The notes: generated by a model not told the origin, from the sequence alone. A stretch of 12,539 nt of DNA from JAUSKF01 sp964355005 (GCA_964355005.1 CAYHBX010000023.1:1-12539), one strand, 5' to 3'. Shown: positions 1 to 6,343, counted from the first letter of the stretch. Translations and numbers: made by a program.

Positions 1-2164
1 ATTTTTGGTTTCTATTCCAGGTGGATTTGCTTCTGGAATTTAGTAATTCCGCCCGGAGAGCCGGATAGCCGGCCAGATCGTGACCGCCCTTCAATACCCC
101 TTCAGCCGAAGCGCGGGCCATTTTTATCAAAACCACATTATTCAACGAACGCATCGCCAAGTCAGGAATACCGGTCTGTTTATCGCCTAGAAATTCTCCC
201 GGGCCACGGATCGCCAGATCTTTTTCCGCCAACTCAAAACCATTACGGGCTTGGATCAAAGCGTTCAGCCGGGTGTGGACGGACTCTGACTCCGAATCAG
301 TGAATAGCATGCAGTACGACTGATGATCGCTCCGACCGACCCGGCCACGGAATTGGTAAAGCTGGGCGAGGCCGAACCGGTCCGCCCCTTCTATCATCAT
401 TATCGTCGCGTTAGGAATATCCACGCCAACCTCAATAACAGACGTAGAAACTAGAACATCAATTTTGCCGGCTGAAAAATCAGACATGATCTGCCCCTTC
501 TCTGTCCCTTTCATTTTTCCGTGCAACATCGCCACCCGCAGATCGGGAAACACCTGTTTAGAAAGTCTCTCAAATTCCTCGGTGACATTTTTCACGTCTA
601 ACCACATATCTTTCCGTTTGTCCTTGCTGGCCTCCTCTGTTTCTGCTTTCTCCGATGCTTCAATTCGTGGACAGATAACGAAAGCCTGCCGCCCGCTCTT
701 TATCTCCTGCCGGATAAAATCATAAGCCTTCCTCCGGTTGATCGGCAGAACGATCTTGGTGATTATTTCCTTTCTGCCCTTCGGCATTTCATCTATCAAC
801 GAAAGGTCCAAGTCGCCGAACAGTGTCAATGAAAGGGTGCGCGGGATTGGGGTCGCGCTCATGGAAAGAAAGTGCACAGTGGTCTCCTGGCCGGGATTCT
901 TTTCTTTTTTCACCAAAGCCGCGCGCTGATCCACGCCGAATCGGTGCTGCTCATCAACGATTGCCAGCGCCAGATCATCAAAAGCCACCGGTTGTTTGGA
1001 ATCTTTATCAGAGATCAGGGCGTGCGTGCCTAGTATTATTTTTATCTCCCCTTTCGCCAAAGCTTCCAGAAATTTCGACCGGGTCACCTTGCTGTCCGAT
1101 CCGTCGCCATAAAAAGTCCGCGCCTCGCTCCCGGTAAGAATTCCGATGCCTAAAGAATTTTTCCGAAAAATTCCGCAAAGCGTTTTATAATGCTGGCGCG
1201 CCAATACTTCCGTCGGCGCCATAAAGGCCGTCTGTTTGCTATTGTCGGCGGATATCAAAGCGGCAACCGCGGCGACCACGGTCTTTCCGGAACCGACATC
1301 GCCCTGCAAAAGGCGGTTCATCGGCTGTCCTTTGTGCAAGTCATCACAGATTTCCTCAATACTCCGTCGCTGAGCCTCGGTCAGAGCGAAAGGCAGGCCG
1401 GCAATAAAATCGGCGACCAACTTCGGGTCAATTTTTAGGGGCGGAGCGATTTCTTTAGCTAACTTCGCCCGGCTTTGCAGGTTCATCAGCTGGATCAAAA
1501 AAAGATCCGCGAACGCAAAACGCTCGCGGGCCTTCTCCGCGCTCTCCAAGTTCTTGGGAAAATGAATACTTTTTATCGCGCTCCACAGATCCGGCAGTTC
1601 GTTGTTCTTATAGACAACTTCCGGAACAAAATCCTTCAACGGCTCCAGATGCTTCAGGAGCGCGCCGATCAAAAACCGGATGCCTTTGGAGGTCAGTCCG
1701 CGGGTTTCGGAATAGATCGGGATCAACCCGGCAGTGTGTTTAGTTTCGGTAGTATTCTGCAGGATCTCGTAGGTCGGGCTTTGCAAGATCAGTTCATCAT
1801 TGGAAACGGCCACCTTTCCGGCAAAATTTACCCGCCGGCCGGGAACTAAGACTTTGGCTATAAACGGCTGATTGAACCAAATAGCTTTAATGCCGCCGGT
1901 CTCATCGGCCACCAATGCCTCAACGATCACCATCTTTCTCCGCCAGGAACGGCGAGTGGTTACCCTTTTTACTACTGCCCGGACGGTTGCCGCCTGATTA
2001 GTTTTGAGATCGGCAATTTTCACCATCGACGAATAATCGTCGTAACGGAACGGAAAATGCCACAAAAGATCGCGGACGGTCTTAATGCCCAGCTTGGTCA
2101 GCTTGTCGGTAAACTTTGGACCGATGCCGCCGATCTTAACAAGTTCGGTTTCTAATTTGATCAT
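1..2164 (-). CDS. recG: ATP-dependent DNA helicase RecG (C-terminus beyond left edge)
   Basis: RecG is a superfamily 2 helicase that remodels stalled replication forks and branch-migrates Holliday junctions. The reading frame is open for 721 codons from ATG 2164 to the window edge, so the last residues are missing. The N-terminus has the helix-hairpin-helix-like GGIGPKFTDKL. An OB-fold wedge region follows at roughly residues 60-150. The helicase motifs are all visible: Walker A GDVGSGKT (about 288), APTEVLARQHY, the RecG-type DEQH box (404-407) in VDEQHRFGVDQR, motif III SATPIPRTL (about 436), and the C-terminal STSVIEVGVDIPNA and QFRGRVGRSDH. The length already exceeds the usual 690 or so residues, partly through a charged insert near EASEKAETEEASKDK. 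No good Shine-Dalgarno precedes the ATG, but this start fits the family. It has its own promoter just downstream of an intrinsic terminator, so it forms a separate transcript. Confidence 0.96.
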   Translation of the reverse strand, partial: MIKLETELVKIGGIGPKFTDKLTKLGIKTVRDLLWHFPFRYDDYSSMVKIADLKTNQAATVRAVVKRVTTRRSWRRKMVIVEALVADETGGIKAIWFNQPFIAKVLVPGRRVNFAGKVAVSNDELILQSPTYEILQNTTETKHTAGLIPIYSETRGLTSKGIRFLIGALLKHLEPLKDFVPEVVYKNNELPDLWSAIKSIHFPKNLESAEKARERFAFADLFLIQLMNLQSRAKLAKEIAPPLKIDPKLVADFIAGLPFALTEAQRRSIEEICDDLHKGQPMNRLLQGDVGSGKTVVAAVAALISADNSKQTAFMAPTEVLARQHYKTLCGIFRKNSLGIGILTGSEARTFYGDGSDSKVTRSKFLEALAKGEIKIILGTHALISDKDSKQPVAFDDLALAIVDEQHRFGVDQRAALVKKEKNPGQETTVHFLSMSATPIPRTLSLTLFGDLDLSLIDEMPKGRKEIITKIVLPINRRKAYDFIRQEIKSGRQAFVICPRIEASEKAETEEASKDKRKDMWLDVKNVTEEFERLSKQVFPDLRVAMLHGKMKGTEKGQIMSDFSAGKIDVLVSTSVIEVGVDIPNATIMMIEGADRFGLAQLYQFRGRVGRSDHQSYCMLFTDSESESVHTRLNALIQARNGFELAEKDLAIRGPGEFLGDKQTGIPDLAMRSLNNVVLIKMARASAEGVLKGGHDLAGYPALRAELLNSRSKSTWNRNQK

Positions 2165-2205
2165 TCAAAAGTTCCGGTTTCTCTTATCTGCTAAAGTTTG
2201 CCTAT

Positions 2206-2214
2206 ATTATAACA
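2206..2214 (-). promoter_or_regulatory. Extended -10 promoter for recG
   Basis: On the minus strand TATAAT (2211-2206) is preceded by TGT, giving the extended -10 TGTTATAAT. The -35 area holds only a loose match (TTGAAA at 15 bp or TCTTGA at 17 bp). Transcription would start near 2199, leaving about 35 nt of leader before the recG ATG. Confidence 0.6.
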
Positions 2215-2236
2215 TGCCGGATATTTTTTCAAGAAC

Positions 2237-2262
2237 AAAAAAGACCCGAGCTCTCGCTCGGG
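2237..2262 (-). terminator. Intrinsic terminator of the 2237-2873 RNA
   Basis: The stem CCCGAGC / GCTCGGG (2245-2251 and 2256-2262, TCTC loop) is followed on the minus strand by TCTTTTTT, the U tract being 2242-2237. This is a textbook intrinsic terminator. It ends the transcript arriving from the right and insulates recG. Confidence 0.85.
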
Positions 2263-2873
2263 CCGAACTTGCTTCTTGGCTATTCGGTCGCTTTCGCTGT
2301 TTTAGCAAAACTCCAGCGACCGAATATGCCCCTTGCCTGTCGGGTTTGCTCCGACGCCCTCGGCGCAACGGGCCGTCGGAGCATTACTCAACCGTATGGG
2401 CACCTACCCATATGCCCTCCTTTCAGAGGCGGCGATGCAGATTTCCGGCTCTGCGAACCGCCGCGCATTTTCTTGGAAGCGCGCGGGCCTTCCGGTTTTC
2501 GCGTTTTTTCCTCCGGACTACCGTACCCTGCTTTCCCATCGGCACCCCCTCTCGTTGCGGCTCTGAAGCAGGCACAACCCGCTTCAGGCCTGGGAACGCG
2601 CACGGCAACAACGCAGATCAGGCGGAGGCGGATCTCAGCTTGTTGCTGTCTTCCGCCAACACCTCCTCGGGCGTCGACCCCTTCGCCTGGGCATCAGCCC
2701 GATAGCGAATTTTGTGCTTGGTCTTGACCCGGGCGACGCCTAGCTTCTTTAAGGATTTTTTAACCCAGGCATCTCCTCCTAAATCATCAAGAATAGCTCG
2801 CATGGGTCTCCCCGTGACATCTCGGCAAGGTTTTTTGTCCACCGCGACTTCCTTAAAAGAACTGCTCACTCGT
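2237..2873 (-). ncRNA. Large structured noncoding RNA of unassigned family
   Basis: This unit of about 640 nt has a strong promoter at one end, an intrinsic terminator at the other, and no convincing protein. It is GC-rich relative to its flanks and dense in inverted repeats. A 12-bp stem 2281-2292/2315-2326 has a nested GTTTT/AAAAC hairpin and a GGC/GCC extension at its base. Others are 2348-2356/2374-2382, 2395-2400/2407-2412, 2428-2432/2458-2462 enclosing 2437-2441/2450-2454, 2461-2466/2481-2486, 2563-2572/2578-2587, 2627-2632/2652-2657 and 2685-2691/2764-2770. In the 2563-2587 stem, one position is a G-U pair in the minus-strand RNA but A-C on the plus strand, which supports minus-strand transcription. 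I looked for conserved RNase P RNA, tmRNA, SRP RNA and 6S signatures and found none. A known family that I fail to recognise remains possible. Confidence 0.5.
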
Positions 2874-2879
2874 TTGGGG

Positions 2880-2909
2880 AGTATAGCATAGTCACCTGCC
2901 ACTTGTCAA
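2880..2909 (-). promoter_or_regulatory. Strong sigma70-type promoter of the structured RNA
   Basis: On the minus strand TTGACA (2909-2904) and TATACT (2885-2880) are separated by 18 bp. The -10 is extended (TGCTATACT). This is the best consensus promoter in the window. The predicted start is near 2873. An ATG at 2902 lies inside the spacer, so the 94-codon frame that begins there cannot start at that codon on this transcript. Confidence 0.75.
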
Positions 2910-3095
2910 GCCCTCACTTGGTCTGACTACTCCAAGCTCCTCATAAGACCTTCGGCGGCCAAACCGCGCTTATTTAAGCTATTTTCTCGGCCCTTAAAAT
3001 CGGGATGCGCGAAAATAGCTAAACGCACGGGGCTACGTCTCGGAATCTTACTCGGAGCATTGGAGTAGAGCCTGCGTTCGCTTTGTTTTTTATAT
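2910..3095 (-). other. Intergenic stretch between tRNA-Ile and the structured RNA
   Basis: I see no convincing gene here. A reading frame running out of the tRNA stays open to 2927, but it begins inside the tRNA, has no ribosome binding site and reads as low-quality protein. A 10-bp inverted repeat AGCTATTTTC / GAAAATAGCT lies at 2977-2986 and 3011-3020. It lacks a U tract and so is not an obvious terminator. A CTTGG/CCAAG stem enclosing GTCTGACT lies near 2917-2936. Confidence 0.4.
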
Positions 3096-3171
3096 TGGTG
3101 GGCCAGGATGGACTCGAACCATCGGTCGCCGAGGTATAAGCTCGGTGCTTTAGCCACTAAGCTACTGGCCC
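3096..3171 (-). tRNA. tRNA-Ile, anticodon UAU, CCA encoded
   Basis: A full cloverleaf is visible on the minus strand. The acceptor is GGGCCAG/CTGGCCC, the D arm is GCTT/AAGC, the anticodon stem is CCGAG/CTCGG with loop CTTATAC, and the T arm is GATGG-TTCGAGT-CCATC. The discriminator A is followed by an encoded CCA (3098-3096). Loop positions 34-36 read TAT, so this tRNA decodes AUA as Ile. Most bacteria instead read AUA with a CAU-anticodon tRNA modified to lysidine by TilS. The gene starts 12 nt after the ftsH stop on the same strand with no terminator between, so an ftsH-tRNA cotranscript is likely. Confidence 0.93.
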
Positions 3172-3183
3172 AATTTAGCTCTA

Positions 3184-5019
3184 TTATATCGCAATCGGCT
3201 TTACGTTAAAAGACTTGATCAGAGCGCGGAATTCGTCTTGTTCAAGCATTTCTTTTTCGATCAAGGCCTTAGCGATCGCGTCCAAAACTTTCTTGCGGGA
3301 GCTAATGATCTTCTTAGCCAATTCAAATGCCCTGCTTATGAAACCGGAAACTTCGGCATCTATTTCCGCGGCTACTTTTTCGGAATAATTCCGGTCATGA
3401 CTGATCTCGCGTCCCAAGAAAACTAATTCTTCAGTTTTCCCGAAAGTCATCGGTCCCAGCTTGTCGCTCATTCCATATCGGGTTACCAAACGCCGCGCCA
3501 GCTCGGAGGCTTCCTTAATATCATTGGAGGCGCCGGTAGTAATATCGCCAAAAATAAGCCGCTCGGCCACCTGACCGCCCAGCATGGTCGCCAACTCGGC
3601 CAAAAATTGATTCTTGGTTTTCAAAAAAGTTTCCTCGGTTGGCAATTTTAAAGTATACCCTCCGGCATTGCCGCGGCTGATGATCGTCACTTTATGAACC
3701 GGATCGGCATCTTTCAGACTAGCCGCCACCAACGCGTGTCCCGCTTCGTGGTAGGCAGTTATTTTTTTATCGCGATCGCTAGTTCCTCTTCCGCGACGTT
3801 CCGGTCCCAAAATTACTTTTTCAATAGAACCTAAAATGTCCTGCTCGATGATCAGGCGCTGATTCTTGCGGGCGGCAAAAATCGCCGCTTCGTTCATCAA
3901 ATTGGCAAGGTCCGCTCCGGAAAATCCGGGCGTTCGCACGGCAACTTTCCGAAGGTCCACGCTCTTATCCAAAGACTTTCCGCGAGCGTGAATCTTCAAT
4001 ATTTCTTCCCGGTCGTTGATGTCCGGCAAATCCAGTACTACGCGCCGATCAAAGCGGCCCGGGCGCAAAAGAGCTTTATCTAGAACGTCCGGTCGGTTGG
4101 TGGCCGCCAGCACGATCACGCGGGTATTACGCTCAAAGCCATCCATTTCCACCAGAATTTGGTTCAAAGTCTGCTCCCTTTCATCGTGCCCGCCGCCAAG
4201 TCCCGCGCCACGTTCGCGACCAACCGCGTCTATCTCATCAATGAACAAAATTGCCGGGGAGGCCTTCTTTGCCACCGCGAAAGCATCGCGGGTGCGTGAG
4301 GCGCCGACGCCAACGAACATTTCCACGAATTCAGAAGCGGAAATATGAAAAAACGGAACGTTCGCTTCGCCGGCAACCGCCCGAGCCAATAAAGTTTTGC
4401 CGGTTCCCGGCTGGCCCATCAGCAAAACACCGCGAGGAATCCGCGCTCCGATCTCCAGATATTTTTTCGGATTTTTCAAAAAGTCCACCACCTCTTCCAA
4501 TTCTTGTTTTGATTCTTTCAAACCGGCAACATCTTTAAAAGTAACGCGGTCTTTGAAAGGGGTAGAAAGCCGAATATTGGCGCGGCCGAAAGTAAAAGCC
4601 TGCGAAGCTCCACCTTTGGCCTGCCGGAAAATAAGCCAAAACATCAAAAGGATGACCAACAGCGGCAAAATGGTCGGGAGTAAGATGCTCATCCAAAAAC
4701 GAAAACCGGACTCGTCTTGAAATTCTAAAGCGACGGCCTGCAATGCTTTCGGTTCGGCCCCGATGTTGCGCAAAGTTTCCGACAAGCTAGAATCACCTTC
4801 CTTCCGCCCAATAAGCTGCGCGCCATCCGTCAGCGTGATCTTTAGTTCTTCACCATTAACAATAATCTTAGAAACCTTCCCTTCATTGATGCGGGAAACC
4901 AATTCATTGATAGAGATCTTATTCTCCTCAGCCGCGGGACTAATGAAAAAAGAAAAAGCTACCGAGATCATCATAAGAGCGAGGATAGCCCAACCGATAT
5001 TTGCAAAGATATTTTTCAT
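3184..5019 (-). CDS. ftsH: ATP-dependent zinc metalloprotease FtsH
   Basis: FtsH is a membrane-anchored AAA+ protease that degrades misfolded membrane proteins and short-lived cytosolic regulators. Numbered from ATG 5019 (611 aa), there is an N-terminal membrane helix (about 6-27), a small extracytoplasmic domain, and a second helix (about 109-131). The AAA module has Walker A GQPGTGKT (202-209, Gln in place of the usual Pro), Walker B ILFIDEID (257-264), and RPGRFDR arginine fingers (319-325). The zinc site is HEAGH (424-428), with Asp 500 in the ASND motif as third ligand. Length and order are normal. A TTG three codons upstream (5028) is possible. I prefer the ATG because neither has a clear Shine-Dalgarno and the predicted RNA start is only about 11 nt upstream. 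tRNA-Ile follows directly. Confidence 0.97.
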   Translation of the reverse strand: MKNIFANIGWAILALMMISVAFSFFISPAAEENKISINELVSRINEGKVSKIIVNGEELKITLTDGAQLIGRKEGDSSLSETLRNIGAEPKALQAVALEFQDESGFRFWMSILLPTILPLLVILLMFWLIFRQAKGGASQAFTFGRANIRLSTPFKDRVTFKDVAGLKESKQELEEVVDFLKNPKKYLEIGARIPRGVLLMGQPGTGKTLLARAVAGEANVPFFHISASEFVEMFVGVGASRTRDAFAVAKKASPAILFIDEIDAVGRERGAGLGGGHDEREQTLNQILVEMDGFERNTRVIVLAATNRPDVLDKALLRPGRFDRRVVLDLPDINDREEILKIHARGKSLDKSVDLRKVAVRTPGFSGADLANLMNEAAIFAARKNQRLIIEQDILGSIEKVILGPERRGRGTSDRDKKITAYHEAGHALVAASLKDADPVHKVTIISRGNAGGYTLKLPTEETFLKTKNQFLAELATMLGGQVAERLIFGDITTGASNDIKEASELARRLVTRYGMSDKLGPMTFGKTEELVFLGREISHDRNYSEKVAAEIDAEVSGFISRAFELAKKIISSRKKVLDAIAKALIEKEMLEQDEFRALIKSFNVKPIAI

Positions 5020-5029
5020 CCGATACAAT
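5001..5029 (+). promoter_or_regulatory. Promoter for the 57-residue small protein
   Basis: TTGCAA (5001-5006) and TACAAT (5024-5029) are spaced by exactly 17 bp, 20 bp upstream of the ATG at 5049. The element overlaps the start of ftsH and interlocks with the opposing ftsH promoter, so the two may compete for RNA polymerase. Confidence 0.55.
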
Positions 5030-5036
5030 ATAATAC

Positions 5037-5065
5037 ATTATACCAGTTATGAAAAGCGCGCTCAA
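5037..5065 (-). promoter_or_regulatory. Extended -10 promoter for ftsH
   Basis: On the minus strand TTGAGC (5065-5060) and TATAAT (5042-5037) are spaced by 17 bp, with TGG before the -10 forming an extended element. The predicted start near 5030 leaves a leader of about 11 nt, so ftsH mRNA is nearly leaderless. The -35 half lies inside the coding sequence of the divergent small gene. Confidence 0.7.
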
Positions 5066-5222
5066 AATAATCTTTATAGGAATAGTTATCGTAGGATTGG
5101 TCGCCAGCTATGTTTTCACCGGTTTCGGCACCCAACCGGTCCGGACGACGAACGCTGATTTTCAGGGTCCAACCGGAGAACCCTCCACCAACGGCCCGAC
5201 CGACCTTCCTCCGGGAAAATAG
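5049..5222 (+). CDS. Small membrane-anchored protein (57 aa), unknown function
   Basis: The frame reads MKSALKIIFIGIVIVGLVAS, a positively charged start followed by a hydrophobic helix (about residues 5-23). A Pro/Thr/Gly-rich polar tail follows and ends in DLPPGK. This is the layout of a single-pass protein or uncleaved signal anchor with an extracytoplasmic tail. No lipobox cysteine is present, and I recognise no family. A promoter at 5001-5029 supports expression. No strong Shine-Dalgarno precedes the ATG. It is divergent from ftsH and shares its promoter region, which hints at co-regulation with membrane quality control, though that is only positional. No terminator separates it from tRNA-Gly downstream. 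Clean hydrophobic-then-polar structure makes it more convincing than a chance frame. Confidence 0.6.
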   Translation: MKSALKIIFIGIVIVGLVASYVFTGFGTQPVRTTNADFQGPTGEPSTNGPTDLPPGK

Positions 5223-5259
5223 TATTTAGTATCAGGTAGTAAGTAGTACGCGGGGGGGA

Positions 5260-5287
5260 TTGAAAAACTGAAATCTTTGCATATACT
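5260..5287 (+). promoter_or_regulatory. Promoter for tRNA-Gly
   Basis: TTGAAA (5260-5265) and TATACT (5282-5287) are spaced by 16 bp. The predicted start near 5293 lies a few bases before the tRNA 5' end, as expected for a tRNA promoter. Confidence 0.65.
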
Positions 5288-5298
5288 GGGTACTAGCT

Positions 5299-5369
5299 GC
5301 GGGTATAGTACAATGGTAGTACGTTTGGTTGCCAATCAAAATACACGGGTTCGATTCCCGTTACCCGCT
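5299..5369 (+). tRNA. tRNA-Gly, anticodon GCC
   Basis: The acceptor is GCGGGTA/TACCCGC and the D arm is GTAC/GTAC. The anticodon stem is TTTGG/TCAAA (one G-U pair) with loop TTGCCAA, giving anticodon GCC. The T arm is ACGGG-TTCGATT-CCCGT and the discriminator is T. CCA is not encoded and must be added enzymatically, unlike the tRNA-Ile in this window. Confidence 0.95.
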
Positions 5370-5370
5370 C

Positions 5371-5462
5371 ACGAGTCTGACTCGTTCTCGAGACAGACGA
5401 GTGCCAAGTCTGACTTGGCCCTTATCTATATTAGATATAAACAGAACGAAGTTTGACTTCGT
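5371..5462 (+). repeat. Array of short hairpins with trinucleotide loops
   Basis: Three hairpins share the core AGTYTGACT but have different, internally complementary flanks: ACGAGT-CTG-ACTCGT (5371-5385), GCCAAGT-CTG-ACTTGGC (5403-5419) and ACGAAGT-TTG-ACTTCGT (5446-5462). An AT-rich hairpin of the same geometry, TATCTA-TAT-TAGATA (5423-5437), lies between the last two. The array fills the gap between tRNA-Gly and the GIY-YIG start and ends 6 bp before that ATG. None has a U tract. Confidence 0.7.
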
Positions 5463-5468
5463 ACTATT

Positions 5469-5744
5469 ATGGAACATCATTACGTCTATACGTCACTATC
5501 ATTGCTAGACAAGAAATTTTATACCGGCTTTACCACTAATCTAAAAAATAGGTTGCAACAACACGCCCGCGGCGAAGTGAAATCCACCAAAGATAGACGA
5601 CCATTGAAACTTATTCATTACGAATACTTTGTAAATAAATCAGACGCCGAGGCCAGAGAAAAATTTCTCAAAAGTGGGTTTGGGAGAAAACAGATGAGGT
5701 TGGCATTGAAAAGAACGCTGACAGAGCTTGGAATTAAAGAATGA
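5469..5744 (+). CDS. GIY-YIG nuclease family protein (91 aa)
   Basis: This is a single-domain GIY-YIG protein of the small standalone type related to UPF0213/YhbQ. The signature is visible as YVY (5-7) and FYTG (17-20). It is followed by the conserved Arg in LKNRLQQH (R28), the basic KDRRPLKLIHYE strand, and the catalytic Glu in EAREKFLK (E64), as family members have. Substrates of these small proteins are mostly unknown; some are DNA nucleases. The start codon is ATG with no evident Shine-Dalgarno, and a 7-bp hairpin ends 6 nt before it, which may limit initiation. It may be transcribed together with tRNA-Gly from the promoter at 5260-5287. A terminator follows 33 bp after the stop. Confidence 0.9.
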   Translation: MEHHYVYTSLSLLDKKFYTGFTTNLKNRLQQHARGEVKSTKDRRPLKLIHYEYFVNKSDAEAREKFLKSGFGRKQMRLALKRTLTELGIKE

Positions 5745-5777
5745 TGCCTTAATGTTCTCGCTGCCCCGCTCCATAAG

Positions 5778-5804
5778 AAAACCTCCGCTTCATGCGGAGG
5801 TTTT
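5778..5804. terminator. Bidirectional intrinsic terminator
   Basis: AAAACCTCCGC / GCGGAGGTTTT flanks the loop TTCAT (5789-5793), with T tracts on both strands. It serves the GIY-YIG gene from the left and the tmk-deaminase-microprotein operon from the right. Confidence 0.9.
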
Positions 5805-5807
5805 TGT

Positions 5808-5900
5808 TCAACACCGGGAAAAGATCACGAGGAGCAGGATCAACGAAAGAAACAAAGCGATACTCCAAGCGATACGGCGAATTATTTGTTCACGGTTCAT
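5808..5900 (-). CDS. 30-residue membrane microprotein
   Basis: The frame begins MNREQIIRRIAWS, continues as one hydrophobic helix of about 17 residues (IALFLSLILLLVIF) and ends in SRC. The basic amphipathic start followed by a helix is the usual shape of a single-span microprotein with a cytoplasmic N-terminus. Its ATG overlaps the stop codon of the upstream deaminase as ATGA, the arrangement expected for translational coupling. Its stop lies 3 bp from the terminator stem, so it neatly fills the end of the operon. I know no family for it. A chance frame this short is possible, but the start/stop overlap and composition argue for a real gene. Confidence 0.5.
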   Translation of the reverse strand: MNREQIIRRIAWSIALFLSLILLLVIFSRC

Positions 5901-6343
5901 AATGCGCTGATATCCTCCTTCCAAAGCTCGGCGTGCTTCTCTTGAAATTCCCGCATCAGATTTTTACAGGCCAAACACTCAAGATTAAATATCTGCACGC
6001 CGTTACTTTTAAGCACATCCTCCGGTCCCTTGAAGGTGAAATTCTCACCGACTACCACCGTTCGGATACCAAGCATCAGAATCGTCCCACTACACATCCA
6101 GCAGGGGGAAAGAGTGGTGTACAAAACAGCCCTTCGGAAGTCTGCCGGCTTCAACCGGCCCGCTTTCCGCAAGCAAATCATTTCGGCATGCGCGGTCGGA
6201 TCGTTGAGCGGCACCCGCTGATTCCTTCCGAATGCCACAACTTTTTCATCCAAGATTAGGCAGGCGGCAATCGGCGGCTCACCTCTTTTTAAATTATCGG
6301 ATGCAAGTCCTGCCAGCAAAGTCATCAGCCGGGAATTTAACAC
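5897..6343 (-). CDS. Cytosine deaminase, yeast Fcy1-like zinc enzyme
   Basis: This is a member of the cytidine deaminase superfamily. The zinc site is HAE (52-54, Glu as proton shuttle) and PCWMC (Cys 81 and 84). Several stretches resemble fungal cytosine deaminase as I remember it, rather than cytidine, dCMP or tRNA-adenosine deaminases. These are LYTTLSPC, VVVGENFTFKG, the CxKxxMxxF pattern near 126-133, and the C-terminal WKEDI, which in the yeast enzyme closes over the active site. The likely reaction is cytosine to uracil, feeding uracil salvage. At 148 aa it is close to the yeast length of 158. The start is GTG 6343, overlapping the tmk stop by one base (TAGTG), with GGAGGAGG just upstream inside tmk. 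Guanine deaminase or another base specificity is a less likely alternative. Confidence 0.85.
   Translation of the reverse strand: MLNSRLMTLLAGLASDNLKRGEPPIAACLILDEKVVAFGRNQRVPLNDPTAHAEMICLRKAGRLKPADFRRAVLYTTLSPCWMCSGTILMLGIRTVVVGENFTFKGPEDVLKSNGVQIFNLECLACKNLMREFQEKHAELWKEDISAL

Noticed and set aside
2085..2727. Long plus-strand frames across the recG start and the structured RNA
   Set aside because: They overlap recG antisense or the RNA, have Pro/Arg/Ser-rich composition, no ribosome site, and are explained by GC-rich sequence.
2237..2873. RNase P RNA or tmRNA identity
   Set aside because: I found no convincing GAGGAAAGUC or ACAGAA-type RNase P core, no tRNA-like ends with a CCA, and no tag reading frame ending in Ala-Ala. 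AAGGAAGTC near the 5' end is only a weak partial match. A covariance search should still confirm.
2618..2902. A 94-codon minus-strand frame as a protein gene
   Set aside because: Its ATG lies within the promoter spacer, upstream of the predicted RNA start, and no ribosome site serves an internal start. The block is stop-poor in several frames because it is GC-rich, and its inverted repeats fit an RNA better. Homologues with coding bias would reopen the question.
2927..3157. A 76-codon frame starting inside tRNA-Ile
   Set aside because: Its first third is the tRNA itself, and the remainder lacks a start with a ribosome site.
5728..5910. A 60-codon plus-strand frame after the GIY-YIG gene
   Set aside because: It runs through the bidirectional terminator and overlaps the antisense microprotein and deaminase end.
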